Shown here in pieces: positions 1 to 10,995 of a DNA stretch of 64,000 nt. The first letter of the stretch is position 1. Each line of letters begins with the position of its first letter. Below the pieces are notes generated by a model that had not been told where the DNA came from, did no database searches, and worked only from the letters and a program-made list of their open reading frames with translations. Position numbers and translations under genes: made by a program. The stretch comes from Phragmites australis (lineage: Eukaryota > Streptophyta > Magnoliopsida > Poales > Poaceae). The stretch is from assembly GCF_958298935.1 (NCBI RefSeq), contig NC_084921.1:7884001-7948000 (forward strand). Reading direction: 5' to 3'.

Positions 1-309
1 CAATTTGGGAGCAAGATTACAAAGTCTTGGGGCTAATTGTTGCATAAATCTGAGAGCAATACTATCTATTTCTTTTCAATACAGCAATTAATTGTAGAGT
101 TTCACTCTCATATGCCTTATTTTGGTATACTGTTTTTGCATCAGAGTGAATTGTTTACTGCAATTAATTTTACCTTGTTCAGTAGCATTTCATTGTGTAT
201 GATTTGCTATCAATTTCAATATCTTATTTATATGTATGGGATAAGCCTTATGCTCATCCTTTGGTTCTATTATTTACTTCAATCCAGAAAACCTATTAGT
301 GCTCCAGTA
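1..309 (+). other. Leader-like AT-rich sequence before copia gag
   Basis: This stretch is AT-rich and lies directly upstream of the copia gag start at 310. It is open in the gag frame from 37, but the translated peptide is hydrophobic and low in complexity and does not look like a conserved protein. I see no recognisable LTR end or primer binding site, so it is probably untranslated leader of the copia element that runs off the left edge of the window. Confidence 0.35.
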
Positions 310-2198
310 ATGGCTAGCTCCTCCTCCTCTGCTCTTCCTCCGTCGTCCTCAGATGCGATTAAGCCTGAGTGCTTTGATGGAACCGGCTTTAAGCGCTGGC
401 AGGCCCGGACGAGGCTGTGGTTGATGGAGCTCGGTTTATTCTGGGTCCTCACCGAAGAGCCGCCCGCCCCTCAGGGGGAAGCCGTGCTAGACGAGGTCGA
501 AAGAACGCGTCTTGACGCGTTAAGGGCCCGTTAGGAGAAGGCAAATGCATCTGCCCTGGCACGTCTCTTGGCCGTTCTGTCAAACAGGCTATTCGACGTC
601 TACGTGAGCTTCAGGGAAGCGCGGAAGGTGTGGACGGAGCTGAATGACAAGTATGCAGAGAGCGACAACGGCAATGAGTCCTTTATGGTGGAAAGCTATC
701 TGAATTTTCGCATGGGAGATGGCCGATCAGTCATGGAACAAATCCACGAGCTTCAACTGATCGTGCGGGACTTAGGCCAGTATGGCTGTGTCCTCCCGGA
801 GAACTTTCAGATTAATGCTATTTTGGCCAAGCTGCCAACTTCTTGGCGTGACTTTGTCACTGCACGTCGGCATTTAAAGCAGCGATTGACTCTTAATGAG
901 CTCATTGCTGCGATAAATGTCGAGGAGAAGTCCAAGGCAGGCTATGGTGAGGGGAAGGTGCCCGCTCAAGCAAACCTTGTCGAGCACAAGAACCATTCTG
1001 GCAAGAATGCGAAGAAAGAGAAGACCAAGCTTGGCTTTTCGGGACCGAAGGCTAATGCAATGAAGAAGAAGAAAAAACCCGAGATTGTCTGTTACGTTTG
1101 CGGCGAGTCGGATCACAAAGCCAACAGATGCCGCAATCGTAAGGGCAAAGGGCCAACACCTGAGCAGCAGAAGGCAGCCAAAGCCTAAGTGCATGTGGCG
1201 GTTGCAACGGCCAATGATACCGGCAAAGGCGACTCCACTAGTGGGTATATACCTGAGGCCTATATGGCAAATTCACCAGTAAGTTGGTGGATTGATACAG
1301 GTGCTATCAGGCATATTTGTGCTGATCAGATGTGTTTTACTTCTCTCCAGGGCGCAGATGGTGGGTCCGTACTGATGGGGAACGGGGTCTCAGCAACATT
1401 GCGTGGAGTAGGACAAGTGAGCCTGAAGTTGACTTCTGGCAAAACTCTTGCCCTAAAGGACGTACTGTTTGTGCCTGCTATGACCCGCAATTTACTCAGC
1501 GGATCGATGCTGTGCCGGCAAGGAATAAAATTAGTCTTCGAGTCAAATAAAGTTGTAATGACCAGGTGTGGATTGTTTGTAGGGAAAGGCTATGATTACG
1601 GAGGCATGTTCCGCATTTCTATTCTTGATAGCTCTGCAAACATTTTCTATTCTTCATATTCTAATAAGAACATTGATATTTGGCATTCTCGCTATGTCAT
1701 GTTAATAATGAAGCAATCGTGCGTTTGAGCAAGATGGATCTTATTCCTTCATATAAATATAAGAAGAGCCTCAAGTGCGAGGTGTGTGTGCAAGTGAAGC
1801 AGCCCCGCAAACCGTTTCATACGGTCGAGGGGAGAAGCACCTCGCCACTTGAGCTGATTCATTCAGATCTTTGTGAGATGAATGGAATTTTAACCAAGGG
1901 TGGCAAGAGATATTTCTTTACTCTTATAGATGATGCTAGTAGGTTCTGCTACATCTATTTGCTCAGAACAAAGGATGAAGCATTAGAATACTTCAAGGTC
2001 TATAAGGCTGAGGTGGAAAACCAGCAGGGGAAGACAATAAAGAGACTAAGGTCTGATAGAGGTGGGGAATATATTCCCAGGGATTTCTCCGAATTCTGTG
2101 AAGAAAGTGGCATAATTCATGAATTTACGTCACCATACTCACCACATGCCAACGGAGTAGCCGAAAGAAAGAACCGAACAATTTGTGATCTGGTTAAC
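310..2198 (+). pseudogene. Ty1/copia gag-pol remnant, 5' half
   Basis: This is a decayed copia polyprotein. Gag is followed by a CCHC zinc knuckle (CYVCGESDHKANRC, about 1093-1134), a protease active site (IDTGA, about 1291), the GAG-pre-integrase motif (WHSR then LCH, about 1681-1700) and the integrase core with SDLCEM, SDRGGEY and the SPHANGVAERKNR segment. The probable gag start is the ATG at 310. The frame is broken by TAG at 532, TAA at 1186 and a one-base deletion near 1691, where the reading shifts within the conserved HSRLCH motif. The integrase stops mid-codon-run at 2198 because a gypsy element inserted there; the missing part resumes at 14451. The order gag, protease, integrase, with no RT seen upstream, is the copia order. 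It cannot encode a working protein. Confidence 0.9.
2194..2198. repeat. Target site duplication TTAAC, left copy
   Basis: TTAAC sits directly before the TG of the left LTR and occurs again at 14446-14450 directly after the CA of the right LTR. A 5-bp duplication is the normal signature of Ty3/gypsy integration and fixes the element ends exactly. Confidence 0.93.
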
Positions 2199-5100
2199 TG
2201 TGAGGAACCGTCCAAATAGTATTCTAATTAATCATCAGGAGGATCATTATTCATAATCACAACCTCGACGATAAACCAGAATACCATTCCGGTAGTCCCG
2301 GCACGTGTTTTGTGCCCAGGATCGGAACCCATGCCTTCCAACTCAGATATCACAACACAGTTTAATAGAGAGCAAATAATTAAACTGGATTACCATTGTT
2401 AAACAAGCAACTGCTTCCACAATTTACAACAAAATAGGAACAACAACAACTACTACGCAGCGGAAGAAAAAAAACCTATACAACAAAAGAGTATGGAGCC
2501 GTATGCCCTTAGGCTCCATACCAAAAGCGCCGGAGTTCGGAGTAGAAGGTGCTACTCCTGCCCGCCACCCTGATCGGCAGGCACAAAGTAGCCGAACACT
2601 GCCTCTTCTTCGCCGACCTGCGAACCTGGAAGCAACTTAAGGGCAGCACCCTTAGTACGAAGGTACTAGCAAGTCTTACACAGTATGAGTATATATATTC
2701 TCGACTCCAAGGATCATGCATTTAAAGCTGTAGCAAGGATTAAGACATGTTTAAGTTCATTAAGCGGTAAGCAACCTAGACTCTAGGTGTAAGCAACTGA
2801 CTTAACCAACCACCGACTCAAACCCTGCCAACCAACTGATCAAAACAGATATATAACAACAAGTGTATAAAAGCAAACCATTCCCACCAAACCACCAACC
2901 ACATACCGACCAAACCACCCCAATCCAACCACGCCACAACCCACATCGAAACTCTACGACCAAAATATGGTCGCTCGGTGGAGATAAGCGATAGCGATGC
3001 TCATAACCGAGAGCGCGGCAGCTCGAACTGATTTTACACCCTGCAGGGGGATACTCCTGGACCCACACGACACAGGGACCATACGGCTTGTGCCACCCGC
3101 TAAGATGCGCACAAGGGGGTACCCGTGACAACCTTTCCCAACCAGGCCCAACCATGTGGATCAACCATAGCTCGGCACGGCGGTATTAGAACTACTCCCC
3201 GAGCAAACTAATACCGCTAAAAGCCCGGACTCAAACCGGACTCACACCGTCTATGACGAGGCCCACATGACCACGTCTGCGAAGGTAATCGGCTCGCCTA
3301 CCATTATATCAGCATGTGGTGAGTAAGGTATGTGCTAAAGCCGACTACACCGATGATCGGTGCTTAACCGGTGCAAACGGTCTACGGTGTCCGGGTTCCC
3401 TCCCCGAACTGCCTGAGGACTCCTCGTGAGCAGATGACACCCCTAACACCGCCCACACCTCGTCTCAACTCACCACTCACCAAACCGACTCATCATCGAC
3501 ACAACCATAAGTGTGAACAAGTAATAAGTCCTAGGCTCGCGACAACGGTGGACGCCGTCGTCGACTTCTACCGGAAAGCCTAAGTACCACTAAGCATCGC
3601 GAACTAAAATTAGACCTCGATGACATCACTAGGCTCCTAGGAACAACACATGACACGTGACCGAAATGGGATAATGCATCGGCATAGGTTCTACCCAACT
3701 CAGTACCCGACACATGCAATGTATACATAAGCGTAGATAACATATTAAATTTTCAAGTAGACACGGTGCAATATGAACGATGCTTGCCTTGCTGCCCTGA
3801 ATCAGAAAGGTGGGACGCCTCACGATCGCCCACGGCCTCCGGGATCGACGGATCGGCGTTCACTACAGAGAGCAACGCGTGCAATGTAATGAGCATGTAT
3901 GAAATGCGATCATGTAAGAAAAATATGCTCCACAATACACGACAACATTATTCCAAGATCGTACTGTCCAAACCAGAATTTTCCAAGTGGTCTCAAAAGT
4001 TTGGAGTTCCTACGAATTAACTACGAATTTTACAAGCTATCAGCTATCAGGAAAGCCTGATAAACCGTGCTCGGGGTGCCCGGGATGAACAGTACTCACG
4101 GGTACCCGGGGTGAACAGTACCCGGGGGTCCTCGGGATCGACCGTGCTCGGGTGCTCGGGGTGAACAGTATAGGGGTGCTCGGGTCGTCGGCTGAACAGT
4201 ACCCGGGGGCTCGGGAGTGCTCGGGTGACTGTACTCGTGCTCGGTGAACAGTACCAGGGGTGCTCGGGTGAACAGTACCAGGGGTCGTCGGGTGAATAGT
4301 ACCCGGGGGTCGTCGGGAGTGCTCGGGGTGACCGCGCTCGTGCTCGGGCGAACAGTACCAGGGGTGCTCGGGTGCTCGGGTGAACAGTACCGGGGTCGTC
4401 GGGTGAACAGTACCCGGGGTGCTCGGGAGTGCTCGCGGTGACTGAGCTCGTGCTCGGGTGAACAGTACCCGGGGTCGTCGGGTGAACAGTACCCGGGGTG
4501 CTCGGGGAGTGCTCGCGGTGACTGAGCTCGTGCTCGGGTGAACAGTACCCGGGGGTCGTCGGGTGAACAGTACCCGGGGTGCTCGGGAGTGCTCGCGGTG
4601 ACTGAGCTCGTGCTCGGGTGAACAGTACCCGGGGGTCGTCGGGTGAACAGTACCCCGGGGTGCTCGGGAGTGCTCGGGGGTGAACAGTACCCGGGGTCGT
4701 CGGTGAACAGTATCAGGGGGTGCTCGGTGAACAGTCCCGGGGTGCTCGGGTGAACAGTACTCGGCGCTACAGTAAAATCAGCCTCGCGCAGCTCCAGAAC
4801 AGCAGCCATTACGAAGGGAAAAACTGAGCTAAACTAACCTGGGAGTCTCTCTAAATCAAAAGTAAAAATGCCTAGAAGGGTGTACAGGGTCTAGACTTTG
4901 CTCAACCGCCTAGCAACATGATTCCTAACTCAAATCCACATAAATCCTCATTTGTTCCCAGACTGCAGAACTTTAAGAACTTTGCAACCCTAGTTCCAGA
5001 ATCAAGATCTATCCAACCAAAAATGAGCATACTTGCCATGGGAGCCTAGCAGACTCACCTAAGGTCCTTTGCTGAGGTTGGTGACCGCCAGTTGAAGGAG

Positions 5101-5648
5101 GAAACGACGGAAAATGGCTTGGAGAAGAGAGGAAAAACTGCTGCTTCCTTGCTTCTCCCAAAGAACACCAAACAAGTTCAGAACCAGCTCGAATTCCTTC
5201 GGGGAAACTGAAAATGAATTGGATGGACGAGTAGTCCTTGAGCTGGTGGTCTCGTGAGTACCACATACGTACCTTGATCTTGCTCCCAGAGGTAGGGATC
5301 CAAAAGGGGAAAAAGGGAGCCTAAGAGAGAGAGTGAGAGAGACGGCCAACTCCAACTTGCTTCCTCAAAAAGCCTTATGTGGTGGAGTGGGTGAGGAGTA
5401 CGTATGGGCAGGTTTGAGGGGAGAGAGAGCTGTTGCCCACTTATAGAGAGATATTTTCCACCCAAGTGGGCCCCATTTACCTAGAGGAAAGTTCAGACTT
5501 GCTTCCAGCTCCTTTATTTCTCTTAGTTTTTCCTTCTCCCACCTCATTGACTCAAAGTGAAGTGCTCCAGTGACCCAAACTGGAACATGAAGCTGAAATT
5601 GCATGTTTTAGGATTAAAACACACAATTATGGATTTCGGGACGTGACA
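2199..5648 (-). repeat. Left LTR (3' LTR of the minus-strand element)
   Basis: A 3,450-bp long terminal repeat beginning TGTGAGGAACCG and ending GGGACGTGACA on the plus strand. It matches the right LTR at a constant offset of 8,797 bp throughout. It contains a GC-rich minisatellite (about 4075-4765). No cellular gene is visible; open frames inside it are repeat-driven. Confidence 0.95.
4075..4765. repeat. GC-rich minisatellite inside the LTR
   Basis: About 690 bp made of repeated short blocks built from GTGCTCGGG, TGAACAGTACC and CCGGGGTCGTCGGG. Higher-order units of roughly 80 bp recur around 4440-4680, for example those containing GGTGACTGAGCTCGTGCTCG. The same array is present at 12872-13562 in the other LTR. 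CCCGGG palindromes and GAACAGTA occur in almost every block. A 237-codon minus-strand frame (4096-4809) runs through it, but its product is a repetitive Pro/Thr/Phe string and is most likely a by-product of the repeat. Confidence 0.9.
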
Positions 5649-5660
5649 AACCTCCCCCCC
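5649..5660 (-). other. Polypurine tract of the chromovirus
   Basis: Directly next to the internal edge of the 3' LTR the minus strand reads as an unbroken purine run rich in G, ending AGG then TT before the LTR TG. This is where plus-strand DNA synthesis is primed in LTR retrotransposons, and the position against the LTR is exactly as expected. Confidence 0.85.
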
Positions 5661-5757
5661 TAAAAAGAATCTCGTCCCGAGATTCAGTACGAGTCGTGGA
5701 GAGAACGATGAGCACACTCATGTGAGAGATTCCAAATATGCCATATTACGACATCTT

Positions 5758-8700
5758 TCACAAGTCCTCAAAGAACTCAGGATACTCGGAGCGGAGCTTA
5801 TCTTCCCGCTCCCATGTAGCTTCGGCTTCTGTATGGTTGCTCCATTGGACTTTCAGGAATTTGATAGAATGGCGCCGTGTCTTGCGCTCGGCTTCATCCA
5901 AGATACAAATTGGTCGCTCACAATATGTCAAATCCGGTTGCAACTCTTGGGGTGCAATATCAACGACTTCCGTCGGGACTCGGAGACACTTCTTCAATTG
6001 TGACACATGAAACACATTGTGTACGGCGGAGAGAGACGGAGGCAAGTCCAACTGGTACGCGACCTCTCCACGCCGAGCAAGAATCTGAAATGGGCCAACA
6101 TACCGAGGCGCCAATTTGCCTCGGACTTGGAATCGACGAACGCCTTTGAGAGGTGAGACCTTCAGGTACACGTGATTCCCCACCTCAAATGTGAGCTCTC
6201 GGCGACGTCGATCCGCATAGCTCTTCTGCCTAGACTGGGCCGTGAGAATACTCCTGCGGATATTCTGGACATGGTCTTCTGCCTCCTTGACCAAATCCGG
6301 ACCCAGAAAAGCCCGCTCACCGGATTCAGACCAATTCAGCGGCGTACGGCACCTCCGACCATAAAGGGCCTCGAATGGCGCCATCTCAATACTAGCCTGG
6401 AAACTGTTGTTATACGAAAATTCCGCGAACGGCAGGCATATGTCCCACTTCTTCCCATAAGTGAGCACACAAGCACGGAGCATATCTTCGAGAATCTGAT
6501 TTACCCTCTCCGTCTGACCATCCGTCTGCGGGTGATACGCCGTGCTGTGGAACAACTCGGTTTCCATAGCCTCCTGGAAACTTCTCCAGAAATGAGAAGT
6601 AAACTGTGTACCCCGATCAGAAACGATCTTCTTCGGCACTCCATGGAGACAAACTATTCTAGTGAGGTACAACTCCGCATACTGCTTAGCAGAATAAGTG
6701 GTCCTGACAGGAAGGAAATGCGCGGACTTTGTCAACCGGTCCACGATGACCCAAATAGAGTCATACCCACTCGAAGTCTTCGGTAAGCCGGTAATGAAAT
6801 CCATCCCAACTTCTTCCCACTTCCAAGATGGAATGGGCAAAGGCTGGAGTGTGCCGGCAGGCTTGATGTGTTCAGCCTTCACCCTTCGGCAGACGTCGCA
6901 CTCAGACACATACCTAGCAATCTCCCGCTTCATGCGAGTCCACCAGAAACGGGGTTTCAAATCCTGATACATCTTCGTACTGCCAGGGTGAATGGCCAGC
7001 AACGAATCATGAGCCTCGTCAAGGATCTTCTTCCTCAGCGCCTCGACCCTCGGAACCACTAGACGGTTCCCAAACCAGATAACGCCTTGATCATCCTCAG
7101 TAAAGCACAAGGCCTGCCCGATCTTCCTCTTCTCTCGAATTCGGGCCATACCCTTATCATCCCTCTGTGCAGCCTTAATCTCATCAATGAGCGTGGACTT
7201 GATTTCGAGATTGGCAATAAAACCATCCGGCACCATATCAAGCCCAAGACGCCGGAAATCATCACATAACGTGGAATCCATCGGCGAGGCTATAAGACAG
7301 TGACAATGAGCCCTTCGACTCAAAGCATCGGCGACCACATTCGCCTTGCCAGGATGGTAGTGAACCTCCAGCTCATAGTCTTTGATCAACTCAAGCCACC
7401 TGCGCTGCCTCATGTTCAAATCTGACTGCGTGAAGATGTACTTCAGGCTCTTGTGATCCGTGTAGATACGGCACAAGTTGCCCATCAAGTAGTGGCGCCA
7501 CATCTTCAGAGCGTGCACGACAGCTGCAAGTTCAAGATCATGTGTCGGATAGTTCTCCTCGTGACGCTTCAGCTGTCGGGATGCATATGCAACGACTCGG
7601 TCCTCCTGCATCAAAACACAGCCGAGACCGATGCCAGACGCGTCGCAATACACATCAAATCCTCTGGTCACATCAGGTTGAGCAAGCACTGGAGCGGTCG
7701 TGAGCAGCTTCTTCAATGTCTGGAAGGCAGACTCACAGGCATCTGACCACTCAAACACGCTGCCTTGCTTCAACAACTGAGTCATCGGCTTCGCAACCTT
7801 GGAGAAGTTCTCGATGAACCGACGGTAATAGCCTGCAAGTCCAAGAAAACTCCGGATCTCACTGACATTCTGGGGCTGAACCCAGTCGAGCACATCCTGC
7901 ACCTTGCTCGGGTCAACTGCCACTCCGTTCTCTGATAGAACATGTCCCAGAAAAGCCACCTCCCTGAGCCAGAACTCACACTTGCTGAACTTGGCATACA
8001 ACTGATGCTCTCGGAGCCTGCCCAGAACAATACGGAGGTGCCCAATGTGCTCTTGTACAGTCTTGGAGTATATCAGAATGTCGTCGATGAAAACAATGAC
8101 AAACTTGTCCAACTCCTCCATGAATACCGAGTTCATGAGGTACATAAAGAAAGCCGGCGCATTAGTCAAGCCAAACGACATAACGGTGAACTCATACAAG
8201 CCGTATCGAGTAGAGAACGCTGTCTTTGGAATATCCTCTGGTCGGACCTTGATCTGGTGATAGCCCAGCCTCAAGTCAATCTTTGAGAAGACTCGGGCTC
8301 CAGTCAACTGATCAAACAAGATGTCGATCCTAGGAAGCGGATACACATTCTTCACAGTGACTGCATTCAGCGGACGGTAATCAACACACATCCGGAGAGT
8401 GTCGTCCTTCTTCTTCACGAATAGAGCCGAGCATCCCCAAGGTGAGGAACTAGGACGAATGAAACCCTTCGCCAGCAGCTCCTGGATCTGCTTCTTCAGC
8501 TCAACTAGCTCAACTGGCGACATCTTATACATCTTCTTCGAAACCGGGGCCGCACCGGGCACGAGATCAATAGAGAACTCCACTGCCCTACCAGGCGGCA
8601 TTCCAGGCAACTCATCCGGAAAGACATCCGGAAATTCCCACACCACAGGAATGGTCTCCATAACCCTGGTGGGGACAGCCTTTACGGCGAACAGGCAGGA

Positions 8701-10218
8701 CTTGACATCCTCTAGCTTTAACTGGACCCGAGTACCTGACAGACCATTGAGGGTGACGGTCCGCCGAGCACAGTCCAACACAGCCTTGTTCTTGGAGAGC
8801 CAATTCATTCCCAAAATAATATCAATTCCCTTCGAGTTCATCACTAACAGATTGACAAAGAAGGGAACTCCGTTGACAATTACCGCCGCTTTATTCACAC
8901 ACTGGTTGATTAAAACTTTGGCCCCTGGGGCGTCTATAAGGTACGGTGTGTGGGTAGCACTGACTCTCAACCCACTTTTCCAAACATAACCCGAAGATAT
9001 AAAGGAGTGAGAGGCTCCTGAATCAAACAAAACCACTGCAGAAAAGATGTCAGAGTTGAAACTCATATCCAACGTACCCATTAGGACGGTGTCACCCTCC
9101 TGAACCTCGTCGGCGGTAGTGTGGCGAGCTCGACCACGCTTGGGAACGTGAGTCGCCTGCGAAGACTGCGGTGCTGACTGAGCCGGCGGTGGTCGCGGGG
9201 CACTCACCGCGGCTCCCGGCCTCGGATACGGGCACTCCCTCGAGAAATGGCCGACGCGGCCGCAGTTGAAGCACGGACCGCCTGAGCCACCGGTCACGCT
9301 CACTTGGGAGCCGGCGGGTCGTGCAGCCTGCCCTTGTGGGGCGGAGAACGCAGGACGTGGTACAAACCACATCGGTCGTGGGTAGCCAGCCGACGGCACC
9401 TGAAACTGTGGAGGCTGACTCTCAGTGCGGGTGCGCTGCGAGCTCCCACCCACAGAAGACGAGGAACCCCTCTTCCGCCTCTTCTCCTCTTGGTGGCTCT
9501 TATACTTGAGCTCCACTGTGATCGACGTGCTTACCAACTCGTTGAAGTCGGCGAACCTATGCGCGGACAACCGGTCCTGCATCTTCGAGTTCAGGCCATT
9601 CACAAAGCGGCGCTGCTTGCGCGCATCCGTGCTGACCTCCTCGGTAGCATATTGTGCAAGGTGGTTGAACACCTGCACGTACTCCATCACCGTCCGACCT
9701 CCTTGCTTGAGGTCCTCAAACTCCCGCCTCTTAGCCTCCATGAGGCCACTCGGTATGTGAAACGAGCGGAAGGCCTCGCGAAACTCCGCCCATGACACGC
9801 GGTGATCGGCGGGGTGCATGGCCAGAAAGCCGGACCACCACGCACCCGCCGGGCCCTGAAGCTGATGGGCGGCAAAGAGCGCCTTCTCGTGATCCTCACA
9901 ACGAAGAAGGGCGAGCTTCTGCTCGATCGTCCGGAGCCAGTGATCAGCATCCAGAGGATCCTCAGCTCGCGAGAAGACCGGCGGCTGAGTCCGCAAAAAG
10001 TCCGAGAAGTCGTCTCGGCGCACGGCCCCACCTCCTCCATGAGGAGCCGCGTTGCGCACGAGAGCCTCCAAGAGCGCTTGGTTCGTCTGGAGGAGAGCGT
10101 GATTCGCTTGGCGGTTCTGCTCGATTTGCATGAGCACCTCCGCCATGGTCGGCGGTGGAGGAGGGTTGTTCTGACCGGAACCCTCCGGAACCTCTCCACT
10201 ACGCCGAGTGACAACCAT
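5758..10218 (-). CDS. Ty3/gypsy gag-pol polyprotein, intact
   Basis: A single open frame of 1,486 codons carries everything needed for retrotransposition in virus-like particles. Order by residue: gag about 1-310; CCHC knuckle [14 protein letters not shown] (316-329); aspartic protease LFDSGAS (about 397-403); reverse transcriptase about 560-740 with the active-site motif FIDD (710-713); RNase H beginning near YCDASG (about 830); integrase with an HHCC zinc finger ([10 protein letters not shown], then CDVCRR), catalytic [15 protein letters not shown] and [13 protein letters not shown]; and a C-terminal chromodomain-like tail ([14 protein letters not shown]) that is expected to guide insertion to certain chromatin. 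RNase H before integrase is the Ty3/gypsy order. The ATG at 10218 is the first after the leader. No stop or frameshift is present. Confidence 0.95.
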   Translation of the reverse strand: MVVTRRSGEVPEGSGQNNPPPPPTMAEVLMQIEQNRQANHALLQTNQALLEALVRNAAPHGGGGAVRRDDFSDFLRTQPPVFSRAEDPLDADHWLRTIEQKLALLRCEDHEKALFAAHQLQGPAGAWWSGFLAMHPADHRVSWAEFREAFRSFHIPSGLMEAKRREFEDLKQGGRTVMEYVQVFNHLAQYATEEVSTDARKQRRFVNGLNSKMQDRLSAHRFADFNELVSTSITVELKYKSHQEEKRRKRGSSSSVGGSSQRTRTESQPPQFQVPSAGYPRPMWFVPRPAFSAPQGQAARPAGSQVSVTGGSGGPCFNCGRVGHFSRECPYPRPGAAVSAPRPPPAQSAPQSSQATHVPKRGRARHTTADEVQEGDTVLMGTLDMSFNSDIFSAVVLFDSGASHSFISSGYVWKSGLRVSATHTPYLIDAPGAKVLINQCVNKAAVIVNGVPFFVNLLVMNSKGIDIILGMNWLSKNKAVLDCARRTVTLNGLSGTRVQLKLEDVKSCLFAVKAVPTRVMETIPVVWEFPDVFPDELPGMPPGRAVEFSIDLVPGAAPVSKKMYKMSPVELVELKKQIQELLAKGFIRPSSSPWGCSALFVKKKDDTLRMCVDYRPLNAVTVKNVYPLPRIDILFDQLTGARVFSKIDLRLGYHQIKVRPEDIPKTAFSTRYGLYEFTVMSFGLTNAPAFFMYLMNSVFMEELDKFVIVFIDDILIYSKTVQEHIGHLRIVLGRLREHQLYAKFSKCEFWLREVAFLGHVLSENGVAVDPSKVQDVLDWVQPQNVSEIRSFLGLAGYYRRFIENFSKVAKPMTQLLKQGSVFEWSDACESAFQTLKKLLTTAPVLAQPDVTRGFDVYCDASGIGLGCVLMQEDRVVAYASRQLKRHEENYPTHDLELAAVVHALKMWRHYLMGNLCRIYTDHKSLKYIFTQSDLNMRQRRWLELIKDYELEVHYHPGKANVVADALSRRAHCHCLIASPMDSTLCDDFRRLGLDMVPDGFIANLEIKSTLIDEIKAAQRDDKGMARIREKRKIGQALCFTEDDQGVIWFGNRLVVPRVEALRKKILDEAHDSLLAIHPGSTKMYQDLKPRFWWTRMKREIARYVSECDVCRRVKAEHIKPAGTLQPLPIPSWKWEEVGMDFITGLPKTSSGYDSIWVIVDRLTKSAHFLPVRTTYSAKQYAELYLTRIVCLHGVPKKIVSDRGTQFTSHFWRSFQEAMETELFHSTAYHPQTDGQTERVNQILEDMLRACVLTYGKKWDICLPFAEFSYNNSFQASIEMAPFEALYGRRCRTPLNWSESGERAFLGPDLVKEAEDHVQNIRRSILTAQSRQKSYADRRRRELTFEVGNHVYLKVSPLKGVRRFQVRGKLAPRYVGPFQILARRGEVAYQLDLPPSLSAVHNVFHVSQLKKCLRVPTEVVDIAPQELQPDLTYCERPICILDEAERKTRRHSIKFLKVQWSNHTEAEATWEREDKLRSEYPEFFEDL

Positions 10219-10979
10219 TCTTGAAATGTAAAATAAAAGGGGGAAACGTCAAATTCCGACTCAGCACAATGCGTTCGCCGGATATATTGTTAGAATCCCG
10301 TAATACATGTACAAACATGAATGCATGCATGAATGCCATGAAATGATGCATGCTCGAACCTAGCTACCGCTTCTTTCTCAAAATAAGAACCGCACCTGCA
10401 AGCATCAAAATCACAGGCAGTTTATAACATCCAGAACGTACCCTTCGCGCTAGAAAGAGTAAGAGCGCGAACGGCCCTTGTACCACATGCCGTACAAGCG
10501 ACAATCCATACGTCGATAACGACGTATTCACTTCCCGTAGACCCTACGGAACATCTCGTGTAAACGCCACACGAGTAGACGACCATGTCTCCCATCGCAT
10601 GGTGGATGTTCATACGCTATTGCTAGCGTATTCACTTCCCGTACGGATCACCGTACGGAACATGCCGGGCCCCTGCCTCGCATCCGGCTGAGCCCTCGGT
10701 GATTAACCGCCACCGAGCGTCGTGCCTTACCTTCCGACGATGCAAAGCCGAAGATGCAATGCTCAACATGAATCAATGCAGGGTCGAAAGCAAAACAATG
10801 TGGTATAAGACATATAAACGTCACTCATAATACGCATTTTAACTTAGGGGCATAAACGATAGCAGTTTAATACATATTAGACATGAAGAGGCATAAACAT
10901 AAATCATGGGTTATTTAGGTGAATTTTTGCGACTTACTAAACAACGCACTAATTATGTTTAGGCTACTAAATTAAACCA
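10219..10979 (-). other. Untranslated leader of the chromovirus
   Basis: This 761-bp leader separates the primer site from gag. It has no credible coding frame. The part from about 10440 to 10720 is a run of perfect hairpins, annotated separately. The rest (10730-10979) is AT-rich and unremarkable. Confidence 0.7.
10477..10717 (-). ncRNA. Tandem hairpin units in the retrotransposon leader
   Basis: Two related units lie side by side. Unit A has stems CTTGTAC/GTACAAG (10477-10498), ATACGTCG/CGACGTAT (10508-10527) and CCGTAG/CTACGG (10535-10549). Unit B has CTCGTGT/ACACGAG (10555-10575), an extra ACCATG/CATGGT (10582-10603), ATACGCTA/TAGCGTAT (10612-10631) and CCGTACGG/CCGTACGG (10639-10658). 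A further stem CTCGGTG/CACCGAG spans 10695-10717. Linkers such as GTATTCACTTCCCGTA and TACGGAACAT are identical between units, while stem bases differ in matched pairs. This is the pattern of a conserved RNA structure. It would be transcribed as part of the genomic RNA, in the zone where packaging, dimerisation or translation signals usually lie. No named RNA family is recognised, and function is inference. Confidence 0.6.
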
Positions 10980-10992
10980 GGCTCTGATACCA
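10980..10992 (-). other. Primer binding site, initiator-Met tRNA type
   Basis: On the minus strand this reads TGGTATCAGAGCC, the standard plant LTR-retrotransposon site complementary to the 3' end of initiator methionine tRNA. It lies three bases (GCT) inside the end of the 5' LTR, which confirms the minus orientation of the element. Confidence 0.93.
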
Positions 10993-10995
10993 AGC

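Noticed and set aside
4075..4765. CRISPR-like array of short repeats
   Set aside because: Repeats are variable and lack unique spacers of constant length. The setting is a plant retrotransposon LTR.
4096..4809. 237-codon minus-strand frame in the LTR, repeated at 12893-13606, as a gene
   Set aside because: The product is only the minisatellite read in one phase. Identity between the LTRs follows from their recent origin and is not evidence of coding.
10980..10992. Part of a tRNA gene
   Set aside because: Only the complement of the tRNA 3' end is present, exactly at the LTR edge. It is a primer site.
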